From Rummeliibacillus pycnus_B (GTDB taxonomy: Bacteria > Bacillota > Bacilli > Bacillales_A > Planococcaceae), in assembly GCF_050459865.1 (NCBI RefSeq), contig NZ_JBCMNM010000015.1, positions 62,001 to 126,000 of the forward strand: 64,000 bases of DNA, read 5' to 3'. Shown piece by piece: positions 34,917 to 43,514 of this stretch. The notes under the pieces were generated by a model. That model did no database searches, was not told where the DNA came from, and worked only from the letters and a program-made list of their open reading frames with translations. A program made the translations under genes and the position numbers. Each line of letters begins with the position of its first letter. The stretch's first letter is position 1.

Positions 34917-34958
34917 AAAGCCTCTATGATCAATAGCGTTGATCGTAGAGGTTTTTTG
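34917..34958 (+). terminator. Terminator after the YugP-family gene
   Basis: CCTCTATGATCA (34921-34932) pairs with TGATCGTAGAGG (34940-34951, one mismatch), then TTTTTT. Confidence 0.85.
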
Positions 34959-35265
34959 TTATGTGGGAATTTTTAGATCTATATAATGGGTTCTTTACAT
35001 TTGAATAGGTATCTACATCAGTGAAGGTGAATGCATTCAACACTCTAATAGCTTTATAATTTATTCCAGTCCAAATAAAGATTCGGGAGGAAAAACAGGT
35101 AAAATAATAATGCATTTACTAAACATTTAATTGAAAGAAGCTCTCTGTACTGAAAATAAAGTACAGAGAGCTTCTATTATATAAGAGAGTCGTCCAATTA
35201 ATTGGGGTTTTATTCATCTCTTATTATTTGATAATAAAAACCAATTCGCCGAATGGAATTTCATA
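34959..35265. other. Non-coding gap with a perfect 15-bp inverted repeat
   Basis: GAAGCTCTCTGTACT (35137-35151) and its exact complement (35160-35174) are separated by 8 nt. No T run follows on either strand, so this is not a typical terminator. The rest of the gap shows nothing I can support. Confidence 0.5.
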
Positions 35266-35279
35266 CTATTCAATTGGTT
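35231..35279 (-). terminator. Terminator of the yitT-family gene
   Basis: On the minus strand AACCAATT (35272-35279) pairs with AATTGGTT (35239-35246), followed by TTTTATTAT. The stem starts within the last codons of the gene. Confidence 0.55.
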
Positions 35280-36132
35280 GTTTTTGATCATCTAGAGTAA
35301 ATCCTTCACCACTTACATCATGGACTTCAGATAGAGATATGAAAGCATGGGGATCTACAGATAGTACAATACTTTTTAACTTAAACATTTCATTTTTTGC
35401 AACTACACAATAAATAACCTCACGATCTTCTTTCGTGTAATAACCATAGCCTCTCAAAAAGGTAACACCACGGTCCATTTGTTTTGCGATACGTTCTGCA
35501 ATTTCATGGTTATTGTTTGAAATAATAATGGCTCCTCTTGCTGCATAGGCACCTTCTTGGACAAAATCAATTACTTGTGCAGTTACAAAGACACAGACTA
35601 GAGTATACATTACTGAACGAGCGTCTAGGAAGGTTATCCATGATAATAAAATGACAATTGCATCAAATATGAACATTGTCTTACCCATTGGCCAACCAAA
35701 GAATTTGTTGACAAGACGGGCAATGATATCTACTCCACCTGTTGTTCCACCTACACGGAAAATAATACCGAGACCTACACCAAGGAATACGCCTGCAAAT
35801 AAAGAGACAAGGAACATATCATTGTGTAAATCAATATTAAACGTGTAAATTTGGAATATTTTCAAAAAAACAGATACGGAAACAGTGCCAATAATGGTAT
35901 AGATAAAAGTTTTTTTACCTAGAATGCGCCACCCTATAATAAACATAGGTATATTTAAAACTAAGTTCAAAATAGCTGGATCCCACTGAAATAGGTTATA
36001 TAAGATTAATGTGATACCGTTGAATCCGCCTTCACCTAAATGGTTTTGTATATTAAAATGAACAAAACCAAAACTAAAAATAGCAGCACCTAATATGATT
36101 AACAAAGTATTTTTAATTTTAATATTTGGCAT
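35266..36132 (-). CDS. ypjC: YitT-family membrane protein (YpjC-like)
   Basis: 288 residues: five or six membrane helices (about 7-27, 48-65, 75-92, 102-126, 145-165) with the family's glycine-rich 'GVGLGIIFRVGGTTGGVDII', followed by a cytosolic DUF2179 domain (about 205-288, 'ITFLRGYGYYTKEDREVIYC'-like region). A GGGGTG ribosome site precedes the ATG on the minus strand. Function unknown, possibly a transporter. Position near dapB suggests ypjC, but YitT paralogues are many. Confidence 0.75.
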   Translation of the reverse strand: MPNIKIKNTLLIILGAAIFSFGFVHFNIQNHLGEGGFNGITLILYNLFQWDPAILNLVLNIPMFIIGWRILGKKTFIYTIIGTVSVSVFLKIFQIYTFNIDLHNDMFLVSLFAGVFLGVGLGIIFRVGGTTGGVDIIARLVNKFFGWPMGKTMFIFDAIVILLSWITFLDARSVMYTLVCVFVTAQVIDFVQEGAYAARGAIIISNNNHEIAERIAKQMDRGVTFLRGYGYYTKEDREVIYCVVAKNEMFKLKSIVLSVDPHAFISLSEVHDVSGEGFTLDDQKQPIE

Positions 36133-36289
36133 ACAAATTCACCCCAATTTTATGTTGTAGAGTATAATAACGATAAATGTGTAGAAAAATGAATGCATTT
36201 ATCGAAATCATCAAGGATTAATGATACAGTAATAGTTAAAAGAGATTCCGTGTTTTTACATGGTTTGGGCATTTTTATTAACTTTACAC

Positions 36290-36605
36290 AAGAATATATT
36301 ATCATGTATTTTATGGGATTTGACAACTACTTCGTTGAAGGTTATATTCCTCCATTTGAGTTATAAGCACGATTAACAGAGGAATTAGGCGAATTATCTC
36401 GCGAAGTCCTAAATTTATATGGAACGATAAAGAAAAGCCGACAGAAGCTGTTAAATCTTTGGAAGAAGAGTTTGAATACATTTTATTTGTTTTAATTTGT
36501 TTTGCATACGGTAAAGATATTGATATGTCAAAAGCTTTACAAACTGTATTACTAAAATTTGAAACACGTGATCAAGATCGTTGGATTAGAAAGGAAGAAG
36601 AGTAA
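36290..36605 (+). pseudogene. ypjD: Decayed MazG-like nucleotide pyrophosphohydrolase (ypjD)
   Basis: Reading from 36313 gives 'MGFDNYFVEGYIPPFEL', then TAA at 36364, then 'ARLTEELGELSREVLNLYG' in the same frame. Near 36420-36430 the frame shifts, and from 36426 the second frame reads 'DKEKPTEAVKSLEEEFEYIL' and ends 'KFETRDQDRWIRKEEE' at 36605. Both parts match the MazG-like fold, in which EEL...EEE(L/F) glutamates bind metal. The usual EEELGD is EEEFEY, so a metal ligand is also lost. A premature stop, a frameshift and a lost ligand together show a dead gene. Its 3' end still leads into dapB. Confidence 0.87.
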
Positions 36606-37402
36606 TGACAATTCGAGTTGTAATTGCAGGGCCAAGAGGGAAAATGGGAAAAGAAGCAGTACACACAGTTATGAACGCTGAAAATATGGATTTAGTAGCA
36701 GTATTAGATCATAAAGATTTAGCGCCAAACTTAGCTCAATACGAACTATTTCCTGAACAATATGATGTACCTGTTTATACCGACTTACATACATTATTTG
36801 ATGCAGTACAAGCAGATGTTTTTGTAGATTTAACAACACCTGTAGCAGGTTACGAGCATACGAAAACTGCACTTTTTGCAGGTGTTCGTCCTGTAATTGG
36901 AACAACAGGATTTACAGATGGTCAATTAGAAGAGATTAAGAATCTTGCAAAGACTTCAGAAGTAGGATGTATTATTGCACCTAATTTTGCCATTGGAGCC
37001 GTTTTAATGATGAAATTTGCCCAAATGGCCGCTGACTATTTCCCGGATATTGAAATTATCGAAATGCATCATGACAGAAAATTAGATGCCCCATCTGGAA
37101 CAGCGGTAAAAACAGCACAATTGATGGCAGAAAATCGTCCTTCACATAAACAAGGACATCCAGAAGAGCATGAAACCATTGCGGGAGCAAGAGGCGCAGA
37201 TTTTGATGGTATGCGAATCCATAGTGTACGATTACCAGGCCTTGTTGCACATCAACAAGTGCTATTTGGTGGTACTGGAGAGTTATTAACAGTACGTCAC
37301 GATTCATTTGATCGAAAATCCTTTATGACTGGTGTAAAATTATCTATTGAAAAAGTAATGGATATAAAAGAATTAGTTTATGGTTTAGAAAACATTTTAT
37401 AG
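36605..37402 (+). CDS. dapB: 4-hydroxy-tetrahydrodipicolinate reductase
   Basis: 265 residues. Reduces the product of DapA in the lysine/diaminopimelate pathway, which also supplies dipicolinate for spores. Nucleotide motif GPRGKMGKE (9-17), catalytic region 'EMHHDRKLDAPSGTAVKTAQ' with the family His-His and Lys, and GARGADFDGMRIHSVRLPG. The ATG overlaps the last base of the mazG-like ruin; GGAAGAAGAG is the only ribosome site, so its translation once depended on, or was coupled to, that gene. Confidence 0.94.
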   Translation: MTIRVVIAGPRGKMGKEAVHTVMNAENMDLVAVLDHKDLAPNLAQYELFPEQYDVPVYTDLHTLFDAVQADVFVDLTTPVAGYEHTKTALFAGVRPVIGTTGFTDGQLEEIKNLAKTSEVGCIIAPNFAIGAVLMMKFAQMAADYFPDIEIIEMHHDRKLDAPSGTAVKTAQLMAENRPSHKQGHPEEHETIAGARGADFDGMRIHSVRLPGLVAHQQVLFGGTGELLTVRHDSFDRKSFMTGVKLSIEKVMDIKELVYGLENIL

Positions 37403-37420
37403 AAGGTGAGTTTGATCCTT

Positions 37421-37825
37421 ATGAAAATCGCATTAATTGCGCATGACAAGAAAAAAGATGATTTGGTGCAATTTGTGACAGCATATCGTGACATTCTAGC
37501 ACAGCATGAGTTATTTGCTACAGGTACAACTGGACAAAGAGTAATTGATGCAACTGGCTTAGATGTGACGCGATTCCGTTCAGGTCCATTAGGCGGGGAC
37601 CAACAAATTGGAAGTATGATTGCCAATAATGACATGGATATGGTCATTTTCTTCCGCGATCCATTAACTGCACAACCTCATGAACCAGATGTATCTGCAT
37701 TAATCCGTTTAAGTGATGTTTATCAAATTCCATTGGCTACTAATATGGGCACGGCAGAAGTGTTATTAAAAGGATTACAAGAAGGATTTATCGATTGGCG
37801 TTTAATACAAGAACGCAGAAAATAG
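37421..37825 (+). CDS. mgsA: Methylglyoxal synthase
   Basis: 134 residues from the ATG at 37421, starting 'MKIALIAHDKKKDDLVQFV'. Converts dihydroxyacetone phosphate to methylglyoxal and phosphate. Motifs: TGTTG phosphate-binding loop near 38-42, SGPLGGDQQIG near 55-65, with the catalytic Asp, and RDPLTAQPHEPDV. An AGAAGGTG site precedes; the in-frame GTG at 37406 lies within it. Methylglyoxal is detoxified by bacillithiol-dependent enzymes, and bshA follows after 15 nt. Confidence 0.94.
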   Translation: MKIALIAHDKKKDDLVQFVTAYRDILAQHELFATGTTGQRVIDATGLDVTRFRSGPLGGDQQIGSMIANNDMDMVIFFRDPLTAQPHEPDVSALIRLSDVYQIPLATNMGTAEVLLKGLQEGFIDWRLIQERRK

Positions 37826-37840
37826 AAAGGGAGTGGTCGG

Positions 37841-38977
37841 ATGAAAAAATTAAAAATCGGTATCACATGTTATCCGACCGTTGGAGGCTCTGGGGTTATG
37901 GCAACAGAGCTAGGTAAAATGTTGGCGGAAAGAGGTCACGAAATTCATTTCATTACTTCTAGTATGCCTTTTCGTTTAAATAAAATTTATCCAAATATTT
38001 TTTATCATGAAGTTCAAGTAAATAATTATTCCGTTTTTCAATATCCACCATACGATATTGCACTAGCGAGTAAAATGGCAGACGTGATTCAAAGTGAAGA
38101 GCTAGATGTATTGCATGTACATTATGCGATACCTCACGCGGTATGTGCAGCATTAGCACGTGATATGTCTGGACAAAATATTGGAATTGTCACTACTTTA
38201 CATGGAACAGATATAACAGTTTTAGGATATGACTCTTCCTTAACAAGTGCAATTCGATATGGTATTGAAAAGTCAGATATAGTAACAGCGGTATCCGACT
38301 CATTGAAACAACAGACATATGATCTAATCGAAACAGCAAAACCGATTGAAACCATTTATAATTTTGTAGATGAACGTGAATATACACCAAAAGATGGAAC
38401 TCAGTTAAAAAAGGATTTTGACATACTAGAAAACGAAAAAGTGTTAATACATGTTTCAAACTTTAGAAAAGTAAAACACGTACCGGATATCATTCGAACA
38501 TTTATAAAAGTACGTGAAACTATGCCTGCTAAATTATTATTAGTTGGCGATGGTCCAGAGAAAAATCAAATCATGCATGAAGTGAAAAAGTGTGAATTTG
38601 CTTCAGATATTTTATTTTTAGGTAAGCAAGAAAATCTATCGGAGCTTTATGCAATGAGTGACTTAAAGCTATTAATGTCTGAAAAAGAAGCATTCGGGCT
38701 AGTTTTGTTAGAAGCGATGGCGTGTGGAGTACCAGGGATTGGGACGAATATTGGTGGAATTCCCGAAGTAATCGAGCATGGTGAAAATGGTTATATTGTG
38801 GAACTCGGCGATTATGAGAAGGCCGCACAATTTGCAATTGAATTGCTACAAGATGACAAAAAGTTACAGCAATTTAGAGAATCAGCTATTTATACTGCAA
38901 ATCATAGATTCCATTCATCCAATATTGTTGAACAATATGAAGCGCTTTATGAAAAGGTGGCACGAAAACATGATTGA
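37841..38977 (+). CDS. bshA: Bacillithiol synthesis glycosyltransferase BshA
   Basis: 378 residues, GT-B fold (GT4 family). Joins N-acetylglucosamine to L-malate, the first step of bacillithiol synthesis. N-terminal 'GITCYPTVGGSGVMATELGK', the middle 'TTLHGTDITVLG', and the C-terminal donor site 'SEKEAFGLVLLEAMACGVP' with the E-x7-E motif. In B. subtilis bshB1 lies between mgsA and bshA; here only 15 nt separate them, so the deacetylase must be encoded elsewhere. cca overlaps the end. Confidence 0.94.
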   Translation: MKKLKIGITCYPTVGGSGVMATELGKMLAERGHEIHFITSSMPFRLNKIYPNIFYHEVQVNNYSVFQYPPYDIALASKMADVIQSEELDVLHVHYAIPHAVCAALARDMSGQNIGIVTTLHGTDITVLGYDSSLTSAIRYGIEKSDIVTAVSDSLKQQTYDLIETAKPIETIYNFVDEREYTPKDGTQLKKDFDILENEKVLIHVSNFRKVKHVPDIIRTFIKVRETMPAKLLLVGDGPEKNQIMHEVKKCEFASDILFLGKQENLSELYAMSDLKLLMSEKEAFGLVLLEAMACGVPGIGTNIGGIPEVIEHGENGYIVELGDYEKAAQFAIELLQDDKKLQQFRESAIYTANHRFHSSNIVEQYEALYEKVARKHD

Positions 38978-40157
38978 GCAAAAGGCATGGAAGGCTGCTT
39001 TTGAAGTAATTGCTTCACTTGAGGAAAACGGCTATGAGGCATTCATAGTAGGTGGTGCTGTTCGTGATTCATTACGAGGTCACACAGCGAATGATGTTGA
39101 TGTTGCGACAAATGCAGTACCGGAAGAAGTGAAGACAGTTTTTTCTAGAACTGCAGATGTAGGTATTTCTCACGGTACTGTGCTCGTTATTCATCCTCTA
39201 AGTCCTGTTGAAGTAACGACGTACCGTACAGAGGGTACTTATCAAGACCATCGTCGTCCTGATGAAGTATATTTTGTTTCATCTTTAGCAGAGGATTTAA
39301 AGAGAAGAGACTTTACTATCAATGCAATGGCGATGTCAGGAAAACAAGAAATTATCGATTTATTTGGTGGTAAAGAAGATTTACAAAATGGTGTAATTCG
39401 AGCTGTTGGACAACCATTAGAGCGATTTAAAGAGGATGCTTTACGTATGCTTCGAGCTATTCGCTTTAGTGCACAACTAGGTTTTCGTATCGAGGAATCA
39501 ACATTTAAAGCTATTTCAAAACAAGCACAAGATATTCACTTTATTGCTAAAGAACGTATTAAAGCTGAATTTGACAAAATTTTTGTTAGTGAACATCCAA
39601 TAAAAGCAATGCAAAATATTCAACAATCAGGTTTAGCTGAATTTTTGCCAGGTGACTATGATCAAATAGATCGTTGGAAGAAATTCAAAGCTTGTACAGA
39701 TGCATGGAAAGGTTGGGCGTATTTCTGTCTACTCCAACCAAATCAAGACATTGAAATTATGCGAGCTTTTAAATGCTCTAACAACGAGAAAAAACAAGTA
39801 CAAGATATTATCGATGCACATCAATTGTTAATTTCTAATGGTTGGACAAAGAAACAGTATTTTGAATTTGACTTAGTCGTATTAAAAACGGCTCATGAAT
39901 TTGCAAACAATCTGGGAAAAAATCCTGTACAACCGGAATCGATGGAAAATATTGAACAGATTAAAATGAATTTAGCGATTCAAAAGAAAACAGATTTAGC
40001 GGTATCAGGACATGATTTAATTAAATGGAGTGGTCAAAAAAGCGGACCATGGTTAAAAGAATCTCTTGAAAAAATACTAACAGAAATTCTTGAAAATCGG
40101 CTGCTAAATGACCAACAACAAATAAAGGAATGGTTTTTAAGTGAACGTACCTATTAA
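38970..40157 (+). CDS. cca: CCA-adding tRNA nucleotidyltransferase
   Basis: 395 residues (397 in B. subtilis) from the ATG at 38970, overlapping bshA by 8 nt, with AAAAGGTGG at 38951-38959. The frame is open further upstream to 38778, but that part lies antiparallel in reading to bshA codons and lacks a start site. Class II polymerase motifs: IVGGAVRD at 26-33, metal ligands D42 and D44 in NDVDVAT, 'RRDFTINAMAM' near 110, and ERFKEDALRMLRAIRF. Repairs or builds tRNA 3' CCA ends. Confidence 0.94.
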   Translation: MIEQKAWKAAFEVIASLEENGYEAFIVGGAVRDSLRGHTANDVDVATNAVPEEVKTVFSRTADVGISHGTVLVIHPLSPVEVTTYRTEGTYQDHRRPDEVYFVSSLAEDLKRRDFTINAMAMSGKQEIIDLFGGKEDLQNGVIRAVGQPLERFKEDALRMLRAIRFSAQLGFRIEESTFKAISKQAQDIHFIAKERIKAEFDKIFVSEHPIKAMQNIQQSGLAEFLPGDYDQIDRWKKFKACTDAWKGWAYFCLLQPNQDIEIMRAFKCSNNEKKQVQDIIDAHQLLISNGWTKKQYFEFDLVVLKTAHEFANNLGKNPVQPESMENIEQIKMNLAIQKKTDLAVSGHDLIKWSGQKSGPWLKESLEKILTEILENRLLNDQQQIKEWFLSERTY

Positions 40158-41124
40158 TTATGAACTAGTAAAGCGTTTATCTGCCGCGAATGGCAAACCA
40201 ATTTCTGGTCAACAATTAGCAGATGATTTAAATATTTCAAGAACGGCAATATGGAAACATATGAAACAGTTAGAAGACGAAGGATATAAATTTGAATCCA
40301 TTCGAAAAAAGGGGTACATCATGATTTCAACACCAGATACATTAGACCCTGCTAAAATAACGGCAGCACTTGAAACAGAGGAATTCGGGAAAAAAATTAT
40401 TTATGAAAAAACCCTTACGTCTACTCAAACAATTGCGCACCAACAAGCACAAGAGGGTGCACCGAATGGAACAGTGGTTATTTGTGAGGAACAAACAGAA
40501 GGTAGGGGGCGCTTAATGCGTCCATGGAAATCACAAACGGGGAAAGGTATTTCTATGAGTATTATCTTGCGCCCCGATGTTCCGCCTTACCAAGCACCAC
40601 AGTTTACCTTAGTAGGAGCTGTAGCGGTAACATGTGCTATCCGAGATGTGACAGGGGTACGTCCAGATATTAAATGGCCTAATGATTTATTGATTAAAGG
40701 CTTGAAATGTACAGGAATCCTAACCGAAATGCAAGCAGATCCAGATCGCGTAAATGCGATTATCATGGGAATTGGCATTAATGTGAATCATGAATATGAA
40801 GATTTTGATGATGAGATAGCAAATCTAGCAACATCATTAAAAATGACTACAGGTAAGCAGATTGATCGTGCTGAACTTGTTGCGAAGATTCTTTATTATT
40901 TAGAAAAGCTCAGCAATCAGTATATTGAAGAAGGTTTTGAAAATATTAAAGGATTATGGGAAGAATATTCTTGTACAATTGGCAGCCGAATTAAAGCGAC
41001 AACTATACGTAATGTTTTTGTTGGAAAAGCAATCGGCATTACGAATGATGGTATTTTACAATTACAGCTTGACGATGGATCGATTGAAAACATTTATTCT
41101 GCAGATATTGAACTTCAAAAATAA
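40141..41124 (+). CDS. birA: Biotin-protein ligase and biotin repressor BirA
   Basis: 327 residues. N-terminal helix-turn-helix (about 18-62, 'ISGQQLADDLNISRTAIWKH') and biotin ligase domain with 'TSTQTIAHQQA', the biotinyl-AMP loop EGRGRLMRPW, and 'KWPNDLLIKGLKCTGILTEM'. Attaches biotin to carboxylases and represses biotin genes. The GTG start overlaps cca by 17 nt, so bshA-cca-birA are translationally coupled. Confidence 0.95.
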   Translation: MNVPINYELVKRLSAANGKPISGQQLADDLNISRTAIWKHMKQLEDEGYKFESIRKKGYIMISTPDTLDPAKITAALETEEFGKKIIYEKTLTSTQTIAHQQAQEGAPNGTVVICEEQTEGRGRLMRPWKSQTGKGISMSIILRPDVPPYQAPQFTLVGAVAVTCAIRDVTGVRPDIKWPNDLLIKGLKCTGILTEMQADPDRVNAIIMGIGINVNHEYEDFDDEIANLATSLKMTTGKQIDRAELVAKILYYLEKLSNQYIEEGFENIKGLWEEYSCTIGSRIKATTIRNVFVGKAIGITNDGILQLQLDDGSIENIYSADIELQK

Positions 41125-41127
41125 ATA

Positions 41128-41156
41128 TTGTTTATCGTTTTAAATATTGATATAGT
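41128..41156 (+). promoter_or_regulatory. Candidate promoter of panBCD
   Basis: TTGTTT (41128-41133), 17 nt, TATAGT (41151-41156). It lies right after the birA stop. If used, transcripts would start near 41163 and carry a leader of about 190 nt. Confidence 0.4.
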
Positions 41157-41325
41157 GTTATCACAGGACAGTATCCATTTGGAATTGTACCTCAATTAAT
41201 CATTTTTAACACTATAACAAAAAATATCTGCCTTGATCTTTTTTAGACAGGGACGGAAGAAAACGATTTAATGTCAATGATTACACCACCCTTCTGTCCA
41301 TTTTTAGACAGAGGGGTTTTCTTGT
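41151..41325 (+). promoter_or_regulatory. Structured panB leader with terminator/antiterminator arrangement
   Basis: TATAGTGTTA (41151-41160) is exactly complementary to TAACACTATA (41207-41216) and encloses GGA-CAGTA-TCC (41166-41176) and AATTG-TACCT-CAATT (41183-41197). Next, ACCCTTCTGTC (41288-41298) can pair with GACAGAGGGGT (41307-41317) before a T-rich tract, forming a terminator, or with the similar upstream AGACAGGGACGG (41235-41246). The second pairing would remove the terminator. A conserved 'pan' RNA motif upstream of panB genes in Firmicutes has been reported; I cannot confirm a match. If the promoter at 41151 is the real one, the outermost stem would not be transcribed in full. 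Confidence 0.55.
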
Positions 41326-41353
41326 TTTCTTCCTCAAAAATGGAGGAGATAGA

Positions 41354-42193
41354 ATGAAAAGTACAACTGAATTTCGAAAGATGAAAGAGCGTAACGAAAA
41401 AATAGTAATGTTAACAGCTTATGATTATCCTTCTGCGATGCTTGCTGAAAATGCTGGCGTTGATATGATTCTAGTTGGCGATTCGCTTGGAATGGTCGTT
41501 TTAGGCTATGATTCGACAGTTAAAGTAACATTGGATGATATGATTCATCATGGGAAAGCTACTAGAAGAGGCGCTCAGGATACTTTCATTGTTGTGGATA
41601 TGCCATTTGGGAGCTACCATGGTGATGCTACAGAGGCACTAAAAAATGCAGTTCAATTATTTCAACAAACAGGTGCAAATGCTTTAAAAGTAGAAGGTGC
41701 TGGTCCTTTACTTAATTCCATTAAAACAATGATTTCAGCTGGTATACCAATTGTAGGTCATTTAGGATTGCAACCACAGTCTGCGGAGGTACTTGGTGGC
41801 TATAAAGTACAAGGAAAAACAGCTGAAACAGCAGAACAGTTATTAGAGGATGCATTAGCACTTGAAGAAGCAGGTGTTTGCGCAATTGTTTTAGAATGTG
41901 TACCTCATCAATTAGCTGGATTAGTATCGGCAAAATTGAATATTCCTATTATTGGAATTGGTGCAGGGCAAGAAGTTGACGGACAAGTATTAGTATTCCA
42001 TGATGTGTTAGCATATGGGAACCATCATGTACCAAAATTCGTAAAAACTTTTGCGAAAGCGGGAACGGTTATAGAACAAGGGATTGCATCATACCTAGAT
42101 GAAGTAAAACAAGGTTTATTCCCTACAACACAACATCAATTTTCAATGTCAGAAGACGTGCTTGATCAATTATATGGGGGCATTAAAAGATGA
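41354..42193 (+). CDS. panB: Ketopantoate hydroxymethyltransferase
   Basis: 279 residues, TIM barrel. Transfers a hydroxymethyl group from methylenetetrahydrofolate to 2-oxoisovalerate, first committed step to pantothenate. Motifs: 'MLTAYDYPSAMLAENAGVD', MILVGDSLGMVVLGYDST with Mg ligands, and GHLGLQPQS. GGAGGAGAT precedes the ATG. First gene of panBCD; its stop overlaps panC by 4 nt. Confidence 0.95.
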   Translation: MKSTTEFRKMKERNEKIVMLTAYDYPSAMLAENAGVDMILVGDSLGMVVLGYDSTVKVTLDDMIHHGKATRRGAQDTFIVVDMPFGSYHGDATEALKNAVQLFQQTGANALKVEGAGPLLNSIKTMISAGIPIVGHLGLQPQSAEVLGGYKVQGKTAETAEQLLEDALALEEAGVCAIVLECVPHQLAGLVSAKLNIPIIGIGAGQEVDGQVLVFHDVLAYGNHHVPKFVKTFAKAGTVIEQGIASYLDEVKQGLFPTTQHQFSMSEDVLDQLYGGIKR

Positions 42194-43044
42194 AAGTGAT
42201 CACAACCATCAATGAACTTCAACAAGAGCTGGAAAAACATCGCGTATTAAATAAAAAAATTGCATTGGTTCCTACTATGGGCTATTTACATGAAGGACAT
42301 ATGACATTAGCGAAAGCTGCAAGACAAGAAAATGATCTTGTTGTGATGAGTGATTTTGTAAATCCAACACAATTTGGGCCAAATGAAGATTTTGAAAGTT
42401 ATCCTAGAGATTTAGATAGGGATGAAAAAATCGCAACAGAAGTGGGTGTAGATTATTTATTTGCCCCAACCGTAGATGAAATGTATCCAGATGATGGAGG
42501 AATTCGAATTGAAGCAGGTCCAGCTTCTAAAATTCTTTGTGGCGCAACAAGACCAGGGCATTTTAACGGAGTTTTACAGGTAGTTTCAAAGCTATTTCAT
42601 ATCGTTCAACCGACGAATGCTTATTTTGGACAAAAAGATGCACAACAATTAGCATTAATCCAACTTATGGTTAGAGATTACAATTTTCCGGTAACAATTT
42701 GTAGCGTTCCAATTGTTCGAGAAGAGGATGGGCTTGCGAAAAGTTCTCGAAATGTCTTTTTAACAGATGCAGAAAGAGAGCAAGCACCCGTAATACAGCA
42801 AGCATTACAACAAGCAAAAGCTGATTTCCTAAAACATCATGATAAAGAACAAGCCATTCAAATTGCGATTACTATGATAGAAAATCAAACATCTGGACAT
42901 GTTGATTATTTAGAATTACGTAGCTATCCAAATTTACAAGAGATACATCCTGAAACAAATCAGTTTTTACTTGCGACAGCAGTGTATTTTTCAAACGTAA
43001 GATTAATCGATAATATACTTTTTTCTAATGAGGAGATAAGATAA
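42190..43044 (+). CDS. panC: Pantothenate synthetase
   Basis: 284 residues. Joins pantoate and beta-alanine using ATP through pantoyl-adenylate. Motifs: VPTMGYLHEGHMTL near 28-41 (HxGH-type), 'DFVNPTQFGPNEDFESYPRD', FGQKDAQQLALI, and 'KSSRNVFL'. Translation is coupled to panB (ATGA overlap) and to panD. Confidence 0.95.
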   Translation: MKVITTINELQQELEKHRVLNKKIALVPTMGYLHEGHMTLAKAARQENDLVVMSDFVNPTQFGPNEDFESYPRDLDRDEKIATEVGVDYLFAPTVDEMYPDDGGIRIEAGPASKILCGATRPGHFNGVLQVVSKLFHIVQPTNAYFGQKDAQQLALIQLMVRDYNFPVTICSVPIVREEDGLAKSSRNVFLTDAEREQAPVIQQALQQAKADFLKHHDKEQAIQIAITMIENQTSGHVDYLELRSYPNLQEIHPETNQFLLATAVYFSNVRLIDNILFSNEEIR

Positions 43045-43430
43045 TGCTAAAAATGATGATGACTTCGAAACTCCATCGTGCTACTGTAACACAAGCCGAT
43101 CTGAATTATGTTGGTAGCATTACAATTGATGCTGATTTATTAGATACAGTTGGAATTTTGCCAAACGAAAAAGTTCAAATCGTCAATAACAATAATGGTG
43201 CACGATTTGAAACATATACGATTGCAGGTGAACGTGGCTCGGGCGTTATTTGCCTAAATGGAGCGGCTGCTCGATTAGTTCAGCCAGGTGATATAGTGAT
43301 TATTATCGGTTATGGGTATATGACGGTAGAAGAGGCAAAAAATCATCAGCCTACTGTTGCAATCCTAGATGAAAATAATAAAATAAAGCAATTGATTAAT
43401 TATGAACCTGAAGCAACTGTGATGATATAG
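43044..43430 (+). CDS. panD: Aspartate 1-decarboxylase proenzyme
   Basis: 128 residues. Makes beta-alanine from aspartate. The self-cleavage site Gly24-Ser25 is in NYVGSITID; Ser25 becomes the pyruvoyl cofactor. Active-site residues in SKLHRATVTQADL (Lys9, His11) and 'ERGSGVICLNGAAARL' (Tyr/Asn region) are kept. The ATG overlaps the last base of the panC stop, with GAGGAG upstream. The aspartate supply is of interest because aspB is a ruin in this window. Confidence 0.95.
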   Translation: MLKMMMTSKLHRATVTQADLNYVGSITIDADLLDTVGILPNEKVQIVNNNNGARFETYTIAGERGSGVICLNGAAARLVQPGDIVIIIGYGYMTVEEAKNHQPTVAILDENNKIKQLINYEPEATVMI

Positions 43431-43445
43431 TTGAATAAATGAAAG

Positions 43446-43478
43446 AAGCTTAGTGTCGTTCGGATACTAAGCTTTTTT
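43446..43478 (+). terminator. Terminator after panD
   Basis: AAGCTTAGT (43446-43454) pairs with ACTAAGCTT (43466-43474), then TTTTT. Confidence 0.86.
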
Positions 43479-43514
43479 ATTTCTTTATTTAATTAAATCA
43501 AGATTATCAAAAAA

